From NCBI RefSeq assembly GCF_020740795.1, contig NC_067282.1, forward strand, positions 168,236,274 to 168,300,273: a stretch of 64,000 nt of DNA, written 5' to 3'. Under the pieces are notes generated by a model. It worked only from the letters and a program-made list of their open reading frames with translations. It ran no database searches and had not been told where the DNA came from. Position numbers and translations under genes: made by a program. Positions 1 to 12,660 of this stretch are shown here, piece after piece. The stretch is from Apus apus. Taxonomy: Eukaryota; Chordata; Aves; Apodiformes; Apodidae. How positions within the stretch are numbered: position 1 is the stretch's first letter; every line of letters begins with the position of its first letter.

Positions 1-238
1 TTATTCCTCATTAAAGAAAAATATGTAAGAAGGCCATTGGTAATTGCTTTGTTAACCACTGTAGAAAACGCCAACTCTCTGGTCACAGATGCCACTAGTT
101 TAGCACTTAGGGTCTCTGCAGTGTTACAAGTGATTATTTTTAAATACTGTTAATTCTATTACTCCATTGGTAAAGAATGTGTGACTTGGAATATGGCAGT
201 CTTCATATTGAGAGGGCAGTGATACACAGTTTTTATAA
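1..238 (-). other. RAB21: RAB21 3' UTR (partial)
   Basis: This stretch follows the RAB21 stop codon at 239-241 on the minus strand. No AATAAA is seen in it on that strand, so the cleavage site should lie beyond the left edge. It is AT-rich with no other recognisable feature. Confidence 0.75.
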
Positions 239-378
239 TTATCCAGAAGAACAGCACCCTCCACTGCTCTGTACTTGAGGCTCGTCATCAATGATCTGTA
301 CACCTCGCCTTGCTGTTCCTGACTGACTGGAACCATTGCCTCTTGCTCTTTCATCCACTTGGGCAGTTTCTATCATTC
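239..378 (-). CDS. RAB21: RAB21 last coding exon 7
   Basis: 140 nt encoding Arg176 to the CCSSG end and a TAA stop at 239-241. It carries the hypervariable tail, including the GVQIIDDEP stretch. The acceptor is CTTTACAG. Confidence 0.96.
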
Positions 379-3300
379 CTGTAAAGGAAGAAATGTATCA
401 GATGACATTCCACTGCATTTTTACACAAGACTAAGATCTTAATCTGAGTTACATGCACAGAGAAAGTTCAGCAAGACTGGTTCTCCTATTTATTATGCAA
501 AAGTAAATACTTGGGTATCACATGGCATAGCTGCAAGAACATGCTTAATCTTCTTCCTAGACCACCAAACATCTGGCAGCTCTTGTTGACTAAGGGAAAC
601 CTAAGATGCTCAGATGTTCAGGAGTTAGTGACTTCAAAACCTAGATCTACTCACCCATAAAGAACATTGTTAAAAAAATAAAACCAAACAAGAAACTCTA
701 CAGACAAAACACCCTCCAAAAAACAAAACCCCAACCTACTCTTCAGACATGAAGGTGAAGTTTTGCCTCTATTCTTTTATCATAAGAACACAAACAGGAC
801 AACCTTTGTGATTTTTACCATTTGCTTAGACTGCTGTGTACTTTGAGTTTATGATTTGTAATTGACATTAAGATTTTTTTAAAGAGATTGAGACAAAGGG
901 TTTGAAGCAGGCAATGGTGAGATCAGTAACAAAGTTTGATTGTTACACATGCTGAGTGAAACAGCAGTCAGTGCTTCAAGAAAGTGACAAAAAGCCTTTT
1001 TTGAAGTACAGCAATATTGTATAAAACCACACATCAAGCTTCCATAGCTGTTACAGTACAGGGACGGCTTGAAGTAGATCCAGACTAAGTCAGTGCTCAG
1101 TAATACTTTAGATGAAGGCTTTTCTATATGGTTTTAAGCATTATGAAGCCTGAGCATTTGAGAACAAGTTCCTTACCAACAAACTAGATAACACCTACTT
1201 TTACAAAGGTCAAGAAACAGTTCTTCGATTCCTTTGTTCTGTTTAGCTGAAGTATGATAATGTTTTGCTCCAACGGATTCAGCATACCTGTAGGAATGCA
1301 GATACAGAACTTCACTGTACTGAAGGACTCAAGCTTTCTGAGGCACTTTACATGAAACAAAAGAATGATCACAAGGGGTTTTATCCCAAGTTCGGAGTTA
1401 ATCTACACAGGCTGATTTAATGCAAAAAGGGAGTTATGTGGTTAAAGCTGCTATAATTAATGAAAAATGCTAGATGCAATAAAAAAAAATCATGCTTACA
1501 AATGCATTTAAACTGCAAAAGTTCACTTTAATCATGTACAATTCTCAAATTACACTTTGGTCAGTAAGGTCATTCCAGGACTCGGATACTAATAGAACAC
1601 TGAAGACAGTAGCCAGCTAGGCACTGCTGGTTTATGCCTGCAGTTGTTATCAGCATCACAAGATTATTACTCGAGCATAATTCTGCAATGACTGTTTCTA
1701 TTAATAATTGGTGTTACTTACGTTTCTGCTTCTTGCATTGAAACATGTCTTTCTTTTTCCAAGTCTATTTTGTTACCTGTTGCAAACAAGTTAATATTTC
1801 AAGTTTTTGTATTCCAAAATTACCCCAAAAAAAAAAAGCAGTCATGTAAAGGTTGTACCTCATTATTTTCACAGAATCACAGAATTATTGAGGCTGGAAA
1901 AGACCTCTGAGATCATCGAGTCCAGCCTATGAACTAACACCACCACATCAGCTAGACTATGGCACCAAGAGTCACATTCAGTCTTTCCTTAAACACCTCC
2001 TGGGGATGGTGCCTCCACCACTTCCCTGGGCAGTCCATTCCAATGTCTCATCATCATTCCTGTGAGGAAGTGCTTCCTAATATCCAACCAAAACCTCCCA
2101 TGGCACAGGTTCAGGCCATGCCCTCTCCTCCTGACTCTCACACAGGCCTCAGTTTGAAGCACATCAATACGATTTAGGAATCCCTTTTCAGTCAACTACT
2201 TACAGGCAATGAAAGTGAAGTTTTAATTCTGTAGAGTGATCAGGATAGCTAGATACCTTCATACGAGCCATAGGTTCAGCCTTCTGCTTTTCTTTAATTT
2301 ATTTGGCAGCTTATCTATGATGCAGAACTAGTTTCTGTAGAATATCCACACATCTGTCCTGCTGAGTGTTTTAATCACTAGATCTGATTTTAAGCCTAAA
2401 ACCAGTATTTCTGTTGCATTGTTTGCATTGAAATATCCAAAATGGACTCATTCCACCCATCAAGCACTTGATTATGAAAACAGACAAGCATCCAGTCTAT
2501 ACCACTGACAACAGTAAAAAAAACATGTTTGAGTACTTGCAAGAAGTATAATACACATTTGAGGTTTGTGTTTTTATTTTTTTACTATGGTCTGCAGGTG
2601 TCCGTACCATCCAATTCTGACAAGACGTATCATTAAACAGCTTGTTTTTCCAAACTATCTCTCAACTTTCCTCAGTGTCATCTACCGAAACTAAATTCTA
2701 ACTCCAATTGAATTTTAAATATGCATAAGCAATGTTTGGAAAATGTTATTGATCAAAATATACATTACTGACTCAGACATTAAAATAACATGTTAAAAAA
2801 CACTTACCTACTATACATAAACAGATTTCATTTCCCAACATTTTTCTTAATTCCTTAACCCAGTTTTTTACCTGCAAAAAGAGCAGAAGTTTATTTTCAC
2901 TTTATGTACTACTAGCTCAGGCACTGTGGAACTGACCCATTTCCTTCATTGTTTACTCTAAACTTGAAATAAACATGTTTAGAGCAACACAACAAAAAAT
3001 ATTCTTCACATAGCTACCAATGCCTCTTGTTCAGCAGGTTTTAGTTCGCCATTGAAATTAACATCAAATGACTTAAATAAAATTGTTCAACTACTCCAGA
3101 AATATAATTCACCACACTTCTGTTAGCCCCACTCCAAAGAACAAGTTCACTGCATTGGCCACTTTAGGTCAGGCATGAGATCTTTTATCAACAGGCTCTT
3201 ACTGACAGATCACAAATGGTAATTTTAAGGCAGAGGTACCTGAACTGAGTTGTTCAGGTTAGATTGTAACAGGTGTTTGTTTCCTGAGAGAACAGATGGG

Positions 3301-6300
3301 ACAAGAGTGTTGAGTCACCTGATGATAAAGTATCTGTTATCAATTCTGTTGTCATCCTTTGAAGTTGTATGATCACCGAATTGACTTAACGACTGCTACT
3401 TCAAGGGAATTTAAGTTGTGAAGAGAAACAATCACTTCAAGAACCTAAAGACAATTACGATACAGAGGTAGTTATGCAATAACTGCTGCAAATTAATAAT
3501 TCTTCCTTTTTCTGAAAATGTGTTTTGATATGACAGAACTTTATTAAGTAGGGGCCAGCATGAAAAGGCTCAAGTAGTACTCAGAAGTCATTACAATTCT
3601 GTAGATGGGGGGCAAGAGTTTAAATACTAGCTCAGGTGCTTTACTTGCCTTGCATCAGATTTCAGTTGCTTAAGCTGTTATGGGTTTATACCCTTATACT
3701 ACTTCCATCACTGCTAACCCAATGCTTGCCCATCTAACCAGTTTCTTACTCCTCTACACAGAAGTCCTACTGGTTTTGCCACAAGATAATCAAGAGACAA
3801 ATACACTTAGGAAAGAGTGTCATCAGTTTTCAGTTGGAACATCACCTGCTCAGACTGATCAACTAATACTGCTGTAAGACAATTAGCCATCAAATTACAG
3901 GTTCAGATGAGGATCTGAAGTCCAAATATCTATTATAACAGAGAAAGTAATGTTTCCACTGTCATGTAGTGCAATTTCAGACTTCTCAGGTCTGTAAAAG
4001 GTCATGTCACTTACCTTTAAGTATTTTGGTTTATACAGTAGAGATCAGTATTGCAGACTATCACAAGAGTACTGGTATATGTTTATAGCCTGTCACAGGT
4101 AACTCACACATCTAATTCTCTAATGCTCTTTGAATAACCCTGCTAGAGCTTTAGTAGACTGAAAACATCAGCCTTTAAAAGAATACTAATAAGGTGTAAA
4201 CTTCCATTATACAGTCTACATCTGCAGATGTAATATATTGCTGAAAGTAGAAGAGTCCCATTTAGACACTCAAATCACAGACTCTTTCAATCAGTTTACA
4301 TCTTGCATAGAGGTAAAAAAAATCTGTCCAGTACCTTTTGAAAAGAGTCTTCATCTGTTATATCATATACTAGAATAGCGCCATTAGAATCCCTGTAGTA
4401 TATCGGCCCCAATGCATGAAATCTTTCTTGACCAGCTGTATCCTGCATTTAAAATACTTTTGTTAGCATTTAACACAAAGCAATCAATACTTCAAGAAAC
4501 TTCAAATATTCTGAAGCTTTACTTTATTAAGAAGTGCCTAACACATGAGTTCCAGTAAACCTAAGTCATTTTTCAGGAATATATTCTATTTAGCTAGAAG
4601 AAGGAAAATAGGAAAGTAAACATACCCATATTGCAAGGTTTACTCTTTTCCCACCAATATTTAGCTTCTTTGTAAGGAAAGATGCCTAGAAAGCAAAATA
4701 GATTACAATAAGTTTTACACACAGATGTCTCATTTGACTTCAGATTAATTTACTAATAAAAACATCTGAATCAATAGAAGACTGCTTTTTGTATCAAAAT
4801 ACTCTTTAAGCCAGAAGGCTGAGTCATTACTAAGCCAGTTAGTAATTTCACTATAGTTTGCCAGTTACTATTCTAACTAAATTTGCCTTAAGCCAATCAT
4901 TTACTACATCTTTTCGCTGCTGTTTTGAATTATTTGGGAAGGATAAGAGTTATGTGGGAAGAGTCTAAATTCACAACTCTGATAAGTCTAAATTAAGCTT
5001 GAAGCACTTCACAAGAGTACATGAAAATGGGGTAGGAATCAGCCTAACAGGATTTTTAATTTGCAAGAATAAGCAAAGTTATTTTTTTCCACTATTAGTG
5101 AGCTACTAGAACAAAAAATAGTCTGAGTTTACAACTAAAGGTCTCAGAATACTAGTATTCTGCAAGTTTCCTCTTCTGTATATTTTTCCCTTTTTGCTGA
5201 AGTCAGCCCACAACTCTCCCCATCTGTTTTGGGTTTTTTTCAGAGCATAGCATGGGTTGGGTTTGTTGTTGCCTTTGTTCTTTTTCCCCCCACCGTTCCT
5301 GAAAGCTCAGCAATCTGCTTCTCAGAGCTAACACGCAAAAGGAAAGCAAGTGGCAGGAAAAGAAAAGCCTCAGAGTAAGCATGCAAGCTGCTCTAAGAAT
5401 TCCACTACATTAACTTCTGAAAACATTTTACAGGACCAGAGCATTTCAAGATTAGCCTAATAATAGTCTCACAGGAGCACATCTGTTCTCCAAGTCCACA
5501 TGATTCACATTTTCAAACACCACCTTTGTAACCAAGTGTATAATTCAGTGGCTAAGAAGGGATATAATAAAATGTTAACAGGTTTGAACAGGCTCTGAAG
5601 GAGTCAATAGGTCAGGAACCTGCTCCCCCTGTTCCGAAGACTAGCAGGAACAGGTTAACATCAGACAATTCTGTTGCCAAGGCTTATCTTTTTTACCTTT
5701 AGCTTCACCTCAACTTGTGTTTCAATATCAACAAGTACTTGTATCTTATGATACATTCATCCCAGATTTTAGTCTGGACTGTAGCAGCTCAACATTAGCC
5801 CTGGATACAAGCACTGACCAGGCACTGAAATGACTAACAGTCACGTGTACACAGAGTGTCATGGGCCTGATCAGCTGCTTGAACCAGCTTGCTGCTTAAC
5901 AACATAAGCAACCAATGTACACACCAGAAGACCAGGGTGTTCAACTGACACCAGCCTAAGCTGCTGTCAAAGTGCCTCTCTGGAGTACTGCCTGTATTCC
6001 AGTTACGGTCACACAACATTTGGCTGCTAGTGCTGCTCCTGCTATTCAGCTACTTCCCCAAAATCAATTCTGGCATCTGTATGGCCTAAGGTGAGAAGGT
6101 TCAAGAAGCTTATTTTTTGAAGTAAATTGTACTTTCCCCAAAAGCTTTCCACAAAGTCTGATGAACAGAACAGATAGAGAGAATACAAACCACAGAAAAG
6201 AAAAAAAAAAACACCTCAAATTTTTGAAGAGCAGAAAGCAAAGAACTACTCATCATGACCATTGTATTCAGCAAAACTAAAGCATTAATGCTACCCCTCC

Positions 6301-9300
6301 AGTCTACAGTGAGGTGGCCTAAGTCAACTTCAGAAAAAGTTTCAGAGAGCATGTTAAAAGTATTTAACACTAAGAGCTTAACAGCAGACTAGCAAACCTT
6401 AAACATCAGTCAAACTAATTCTTTAATAAAAATTCTGCAGAAAGTAGTTTATGGCTTACAGATAGCTGTTCCTAAGGATTATTTGATCAACATCTAGTCT
6501 TCATAGCATAATTCATTCTATTACACCAGAGTTTGAAAGTCAAAAGCTTAGAGATTGTTTCACAAGTTTTAATTCACCAACATTTGGGCCATATTGAGAA
6601 GGTATGGTTAGGCACAATGAATCAAGCTTAACTGACAATATTTTATTAGTGTATTGTACTACAGCACTGTAAATTTCCAAAGGGTCTTCTGAGCACTGTT
6701 CGCTTTGTCACAACACTGAAAATCAAATCTGCCCAATTTATACGAATTTCACGTTAAGTGTTCAAGAATCACACTTCTGGAGCAAAAGGCAGAAAAATCC
6801 TTCACATATACAGGATTTCTATTTTAAAAAAAAGAACTCAGTATTCATGAAGTTATATCATCATGGCTTTAGACATCAACTCAGTTAATAGCACAGGTAT
6901 CTTTACTATCTGACAGAGCAAATGTTAAAGTAGGCTTATCCCCATATACAAGTTTAAGTATCACCAGTCCTTCAGGTCACCACAATTTTTGATAGCAATA
7001 CTGTCTCTTCTAGGACTAAGAGTATCTACTTTTCTATAAACCCAAGAATTAGAATACACAGACATTCAAGTAAGGCTTTATAAAGTATCTTCTGCTAAAA
7101 AAGCTCACCAAATAACAAGATTGGAACTTGGTATTTGAAATAATGTTCAGAAGGCTGTGAACATCCTGCAAAAAGCAGTCAACACTAAAATACAGATTAA
7201 ACACTTAATTCTTCTTCATTATGTTCACATACTTGAAGAACACTGTTAGAAGGCTCCATTCTTGAATAAATATGGATAAGTTGGGCATATTTACCATCAA
7301 TAAAGTGTATTTTACAGCCACGCAAGCAAACATGCCAAAGATAAAACAACTGATAACTACCTTTTAACATCCCCCCATTCAAGTCCCACTTGTCCCATGG
7401 AAAAGCAAGGTTACTAGACTCACCATGAGATTAGACAGAAAAAAAACAAAATCAGATGAACAGCAGGACTAAGCAATTTTTAAAAATTGGGGGGAACTCC
7501 ACATGGAAGGAAAAGCCTTAATTACTGTTTTGAGATAGTTTAGGAGCCTAGTTTAGGAAAACAAGTCAGCGGCCGAGGCTATCAAAGCTTTTGAAATCAG
7601 TAGTCTAGACAGTGTTAGGTTATTACACATAGAAAAGCATTCAACATTTTTTCTAATCTCCCAAGAATTTCCAAATTGAGTAACACAGATTTAAGTCTAA
7701 GTTGTGACTTGACTTAAAAATCATTAACTCCTTTCCATATTATTTTCATTACTGTGACAAGTAATTTTTGCTAGGACTTCCAAACCCCCACTAATATATA
7801 GTACCACAGTTAATTCAAAGGTAAGTAATCTCAAAAAGGTCTTTCAAGTAAGCTACTATGACTCTGTAGTGTCTTACGACTGGTCTGAAGAATACTTCCA
7901 CACTTAGAAGAAATGGATAATGAAATTATAAGAGCAATTATTTTTATGTGCCTATAGAAAATATTTTTCTTTTAATTATTTCTTCTAAGAGATCCTCTGT
8001 AGGAGCCAATAAAGGGGCCTGAGTAGAACATAGGGAAGACTCTGTTGGGACAGATTCTCTTGAAAGCCACTGAATAAAAGCAGGGGTATGTCACCGACCC
8101 CTTGACTGCTTCATTCACAACAGAGGCAAGCCAGGCATACAAACACTGCATAAAGCACTGAACCTCCTTACATTTGTCTCCCCATCCCAGCTATCTTAGA
8201 CAGCCAAGACAGCTTTTCCAGGTTATGCAAGTCCACCAAAGAAATCACAATCTGTATAGTATTATTAGCACCACGTAAGAGGCTCTCTTGGGTTGGATAT
8301 TTTGCAGTCTTCCACACATCTGAGATACTAGTGCACAAAAGTTGCATTTATCTTAATTAACCAACAGAAAGTGTCTTACTGAATTTCCTTTTAATGTGGT
8401 TGATAATAGGTTTATTAATTATTATTTACAGCTTAGAATTATTTTATCAAGATAAGAGCACTGACCTCAACATTTCAATCAATAGGGACTAAATCTAACT
8501 GTCCCCACCAGATCTGACAGTGGGCCACAGACTGTAGCAATTGCTTGCAAAAACCCTAGCTTTTCTGCATCAGCTGTTTTACATTTTTGTAGATAAATAT
8601 TTTCTTACATGAATCAGTAGACACCTTATTTCCAACTTGCAGGTCTTCGGTACCTTAAGCTAAAATAACCACAGCAACACAAGCCAGGAGACTTGTAACC
8701 TCACTGTAAGGAAGTTCTAGTTTACCATTTCTCTCTAGCTAGCACTTAGGAAAAGGGATAGGGGAAAAGGGGATGGAGAGGGGGAGGGGGGAAAGAAGAG
8801 AAACAGCTCCCTTTCACTGTAAGCTTTGTTACCAGCACAACATAAACTATCTTATTTGTGTGTTCACAGGTTAACTTCACAACAGGATAATACTTAAGTG
8901 CTAGAATTCAGATAGGAAAGTATAGATACACATTAGATAAAGGATTCACACTGACCAATATAAAGACTTCCTGTGCTTGCACCAATCCATCATGGGGCTC
9001 ACCCTGCAGGAAGCACTGACCAACATGACCAAACAAAGTTTTCAGAAGGCTACAGTGTCATCACCCTTCTTGTTGCAAAGATACTGGAATAAAGCACTAC
9101 ACAGTACTTTATTTTTTCTAAGTCAGTGATTACTGTGGATAGAGAGCATCTCCTCTCAGTAGCTAGTGATCTTTTCATGATTCATCACTATGGCTTCTTT
9201 GCTGAATCAGAACCTAAGTATTTATCTAATTTTGGCTTTATTGGCACAAAAGTAATTTGCTGCAATACTTTGAACTGATGCTATGAAATGAAGCCACCTT

Positions 9301-11694
9301 ATCAGATTAAGCTTTTAATCTAAAATAAAATAAAAACATGCTGTTTTGCAAAAATATCACTTCACTGCTTAATCAGATATCCTAGTTTCTCCTTATTTTT
9401 AAAGGGATGCCATTTGCTACTGTAAGAGCCTACTACAACTTTCTTCTACAACTGTAAGATGTAGGAAAGCAATAATAACATAGTACTTCCCAAGTGCACA
9501 TGACATACAGTAAGATCCAACAGCAACTGACATTGTATTTTACAATGAAAAAGGTGCATATATTATTAAGGAGGCTCAGAACAGAAAAGCGAATTAGTTG
9601 AGAAACACAGTGCAGTCAGCTAAAAGACAGAGGTAGCAGCCAGAAACCTAATCACAGAGAAAAAACAAAATCTCAGGATCAAGCATGAGCATGTGCTTTC
9701 ACTTCTCTACAAGCACACACCCCTCTCTGCAGATAATCAAAACCAAAAGCTCTCAAGCCGTAATATCTAGACATTTCACTGTCAACAATTTCATGCCATT
9801 TAATGTCATCCGTGACCCAAGTCCATATTCCAGCTCACTTTTTGCTTCTAATTCTAGGATTTCCATTACAAATTTAAAGAGCAAAAACCCACTGAACCAC
9901 ATCACATGACAAGCTATTCATCTCTGCTCTATGTGGGATATCAGAATTCAGCTATACATGATAACTTCAATGCACTTAAAATGACTGCTCAATGCTACGG
10001 CTCAGGTGAAAATTACAACTGCAGTTCTGACACCTTCAAGCTACTAGTGATTTTGGTAGTGTGGCAAACATCAATTACCTTTATGGCAAACAGAGCTACA
10101 ACCAACCTACCATTAATGCCATACCATATCTAGTAAATCTACCAATAGATTAATCCAAGAGCAGAGTATGAACATAGGACAATAAGTTTTACACATTCTT
10201 TTTAGCAATTTGTTGCAAAAATGGAGGAACAATATCTGTTTATGAAGCATTCACTGTATTGTTTCTTCGGTTTTATGAGAAGCTTTCACTATTAAATACT
10301 TCTGAGATACCCAACCCACAAGAATTTCCCCCTAAACGTACAGGAATAAGACACAACTACCCTAAGTAGCCTTTTTTTTTTTGGCATTAACGACTATTTA
10401 TTATTCACACATCCTCAGAAGTAGTTCAAACCCACAAGTGGCTCATGTGATGGCAGGAGTTTTTTCTTTATTTTTAAAAATTAGTTAATTAAGAGCAATA
10501 TAATGCACAGTGATAAACTGCACTTTCTGCTACAACTTTCTACTACTACTTTCTGCACAACTGCTAAGAAAGAGTCTCTGCAAATAGTGTAACAGCTAAT
10601 AAAAATGTTAACAAAACAGAGACATCTCAAAAGACTTAACATACAACCCAATAACGTGAAGTCTAAAACATGTTTTCTGAAGTCACGTACAACATAAATA
10701 TTTTATTTTGCACCATGGCATAGAAGCCATTCAGTGCTAGCAGGTAATGAAAAAACATTACTTCCAAGTAGACTCCCTGTCACATTTCCTAAGTGAAACA
10801 TCACCTCCTAGTTGTTTTTAAGTTAGCATACGGTACTACTGAGAATCCGGTCAAAATTCAGGGAGACAACGTGTCAAGCAAGTAATCCTTAAGAATCTTT
10901 TCTGGTTTTAAATCATAAGCCTTAATCTCATAAACCATTTTGTGAAAGCTGTTCTCTTTAGACAGTACTATTTAGGTAGTTCAAGTGCAAGGATTTTAAA
11001 ACATAAGGAAGACTATAATTAACAGAAATGCAGCACATAGGAAGCACTTAGTCATCGGTCCACTACCAATGGTTACAATAACATCGCCACTTTCAAATCA
11101 TGCTATCCAAGATTTAAATGAAGACATAATTGAAAAAAAAAAACCACACAACAACAACCCAGTTACCACCTAGAATAGGATCGAGGCCTTTAAGTGCTGC
11201 AAGCTTAAGTCTGAGGTGTAAAAATAAGCGGAACATTAGTTTCGAGCAAAGTGGGCAGGAGACAGCCACCATTCAGAGACCGGCAGTGGTCACTCCGGCC
11301 ACCGTTAAGCGCTAAACAAAAAAGACAAGCACCGAAGCCCTGGTGCGACGCTCTACGAGCACCAGGGTGGCAGGGGCAGGCCGGCAGGCGCCACAGGGCG
11401 GCCAGGGGCGGGCCGATACAGGCCAGCAACCCCAGAAGCTGCGCAAGGGAAGGGGGAAAGAGCAGCCGACCCCCCCACCTCGCCCTGGCCCTGCAGCTCT
11501 GGGCAGAGGCCCCCCGCCCGCCTCCGGCCCGGCGCGGCCCGCACCTGCAGGGTGGTGATGTGCTTGTCGTTGAACTTGTTCTCGCAGTAGCGCAGGACCA
11601 GAGAGGTTTTCCCCACGCAGCCCTCCCCGAGCAGCACCACCTTGAAGGAGAAGCTGCGGCCGCCGGCCGCCGCTCCGGCCCCCGCCGCCGCCAT
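239..11694 (-). CDS. RAB21: RAB21, small GTPase (complete CDS, seven coding exons)
   Basis: RAB21 is a Rab GTPase of early endosomes that cycles between GTP and GDP and is known for integrin trafficking. Coding exons in order of translation are 11694-11545, 4685-4626, 4442-4335, 2871-2808, 1776-1722, 1287-1199 and 378-239. They sum to 666 nt (221 residues plus stop) with every phase matching and GT/AG at each junction; human RAB21 has 225 residues, the difference lying mainly in the Ala/Gly-rich N-terminus and the tail. Visible motifs are the P-loop GEGCVGKTS (23-31), WDTAGQE (70-76, catalytic-type Gln75), NKID (129-132) and TSAK (158-161). The C-terminus is CCSSG, whose paired cysteines are the expected geranylgeranylation site. 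The start is the ATG before the Ala/Gly-rich leader in the CpG island. Intron 1 is 6.9 kb; the others are 0.2-1.5 kb. No lesion is seen. Confidence 0.97.
1199..1287 (-). CDS. RAB21: RAB21 coding exon 6
   Basis: 89 nt encoding residues 147-175 plus one base, including TSAK at 158-161. The exon ends after TGTAAAA with donor GTAGGT; moving the end by one base would break the frame into exon 7. Confidence 0.96.
1722..1776 (-). CDS. RAB21: RAB21 coding exon 5
   Basis: 55 nt encoding the NKID guanine-specificity motif (129-132) and the following helix to Glu145, with two bases of codon 146. The donor is GTAAGT. Confidence 0.96.
1870..2160 (-). mobile_element. CR1 LINE 3' end (truncated)
   Basis: Read on the minus strand, this ends in the CR1 terminus: CACAGAATCACAGAAT, then the GGCTGGAAAAGACCTC-type block. 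It continues through the usual CR1 3' UTR text (TTCCCTGGGCAGTCCATTCC). It is 5'-truncated, sits in RAB21 intron 4 and has the same orientation as the gene. Confidence 0.9.
2808..2871 (-). CDS. RAB21: RAB21 coding exon 4
   Basis: 64 nt encoding residues 107-127 plus the first base of Gly128 ([15 protein letters not shown] to LCIV). The acceptor is TTTTTGCAG and the donor GTAAGTG. Confidence 0.97.
4335..4442 (-). CDS. RAB21: RAB21 coding exon 3
   Basis: 108 nt encoding residues 71-106, including the DTAGQE switch II motif and the [10 protein letters not shown] strand. The acceptor is ATGCAG and the donor GTACTG. The intron to exon 2 is only 183 nt. Confidence 0.97.
4626..4685 (-). CDS. RAB21: RAB21 coding exon 2
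   Basis: 60 nt encoding residues 51-70 ([12 protein letters not shown] through AIW). It is flanked by a TTTCTAG acceptor and a GTATG donor and is in phase 0 at both ends. Confidence 0.97.
4686..11544 (-). other. RAB21: RAB21 intron 1 (6.9 kb)
   Basis: A long AT-rich intron between the CpG-island exon and exon 2. Apart from a purine/G-rich tract at about 8755-8792 and short A/T runs, no repeat family, exon or RNA gene was recognised. Confidence 0.8.
8755..8792 (+). repeat. G-rich low-complexity tract
   Basis: Plus-strand runs of three to six G separated by A-rich spacers, with at least four G runs of three or more, a G-quadruplex-compatible layout. It is antisense to RAB21 transcription, so the transcript would be C-rich. 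Confidence 0.6.
11545..11694 (-). CDS. RAB21: RAB21 coding exon 1
   Basis: Residues 1-50: the Ala/Gly-rich leader, P-loop and switch I lead-in ending HITTLQ. The donor on the minus strand is CTGCAG followed by GTGCGG. Phase 0. Confidence 0.96.
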
Positions 11695-12660
11695 CCGCGT
11701 CCCTCCGCCGGGCCGGGCCGGGCCGCCTCACATCAACGGCCGGCACCGCGGCCGCGGGGCGCCGCCGTCACCGCGCCCCTCGCCGCCGCCCTCCGGGACC
11801 GGGACCCGCGGGGAAGCGGAAGGGCGGCTCGGGAGAAGGAAAGGGGAAGGCGCCACGGAGGGGACGGCGGGCGAGGGGCGGGAGGAGCAGGGACAGACTC
11901 GGCGCTCCCGCTGCCAGCGGCGCCGTTCCCCTAATGGCGTCTTCTTCCTCCTACGTCACGCGCCGCTCGGTCACGCGCACTCCACGCCGCCAATGGGAGG
12001 GGCGGACCGGGACGGCGGGGGGAGGCCCCGCCCAATGGGAGGGGGAGGGGCGGGGAGAAGGCGGGGCTTTCTGGGGAGGGGGCGGGGCCTGCGCTGGAGA
12101 CGGGGCTGCGCGGCGGAGGGGGCTGCGGGGGGCGCGGGGCTGGGCTCGGCTGGGCTGGGCTGGGATGAGCTGGGCTGGGCTGGGCTGGGCTGGGCTGGGC
12201 TCGGCTGGGCTGGGCTGGGCTGGGCTGGGCTGGGCTGAGCTCGGCTGGGCTGGGCTGGGCTGGGCTGGGCTGGGCTGGGCTGAGCTGGGCTGGGCTGGGC
12301 TGGGCTGGGCTCGGCTCGGCTGGGCTGGGCTGAGCTCGGCTGGGCTGGGCTGGGCTGGGCTGGGCTGGGCTGGGCTGAGCTCGGCTCGGCTCTCGCGTGA
12401 GCCCTGGCACGGACGCAGGAGCAGAGGCGCGAGCAGGTTCATGTGCCCGGCAAGGTTCGGGGGCCGAGCGGCGGGTGAACCGCCTCCTGGCTCGGCTGGC
12501 TTTTCCCAGTGCCCGTAAAGGGAAGCCGGAGCGACGTCTCGGGCGGCTCCTTCTCGGGTCTGTCCTCCCGCCGCTCCTAAAAATACCGGCCCGTCCCCTG
12601 GACACGGCGGGAGGGGCGCGGCCGCCGCGGGGCGCCGTGCCAGGCCCCGGCTGAGAAACA
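11695..12660 (-). promoter_or_regulatory. RAB21: RAB21 CpG-island promoter region
   Basis: A GC-rich, CpG-dense block starts in exon 1 and runs to about 12660. On the plus strand it contains a CRE-like TACGTCACG at 11952-11960, two CCAAT boxes (11990-11994 and 12032-12036) and several GGGCGG-type Sp1 sites, for example near 12080. No TATA box is seen. This is the layout of a housekeeping promoter. The transcription start is not defined; the clustered boxes suggest it lies between about 11700 and 11950. Confidence 0.75.
12141..12390 (+). repeat. Pentanucleotide array (TGGGC)50
   Basis: Fifty consecutive 5-bp units with no phase break. I count 36 TGGGC, 8 TCGGC, 5 TGAGC and 1 TGGGA. The pair TGAGC-TCGGC recurs three times (12236, 12331, 12376), suggesting higher-order duplication. 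The plus strand has dense GGG runs spaced by two bases. The array lies roughly 450 bp upstream of the RAB21 ATG within its CpG island. It stays open in several frames as 5-residue repeats, but that follows from the period and is not evidence of coding. Confidence 0.97.

Larger units (their letters stand above)
379..4625 (-). other. RAB21: RAB21 introns 2-6 (379-1198, 1288-1721, 1777-2807, 2872-4334, 4443-4625)
   Basis: This interval contains exons 3-6 and the five shorter introns. The introns are AT-rich. The only recognisable element is a CR1 3' end at about 1870-2160 in intron 4. Short open frames in them have no recognisable family and no coding signature. Confidence 0.85.

Noticed and set aside
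9685-10133. Two adjacent plus-strand frames in RAB21 intron 1
   Set aside because: Both are about 75 codons, in AT-rich DNA, with no homology and no splice signals that would make an exon pair.
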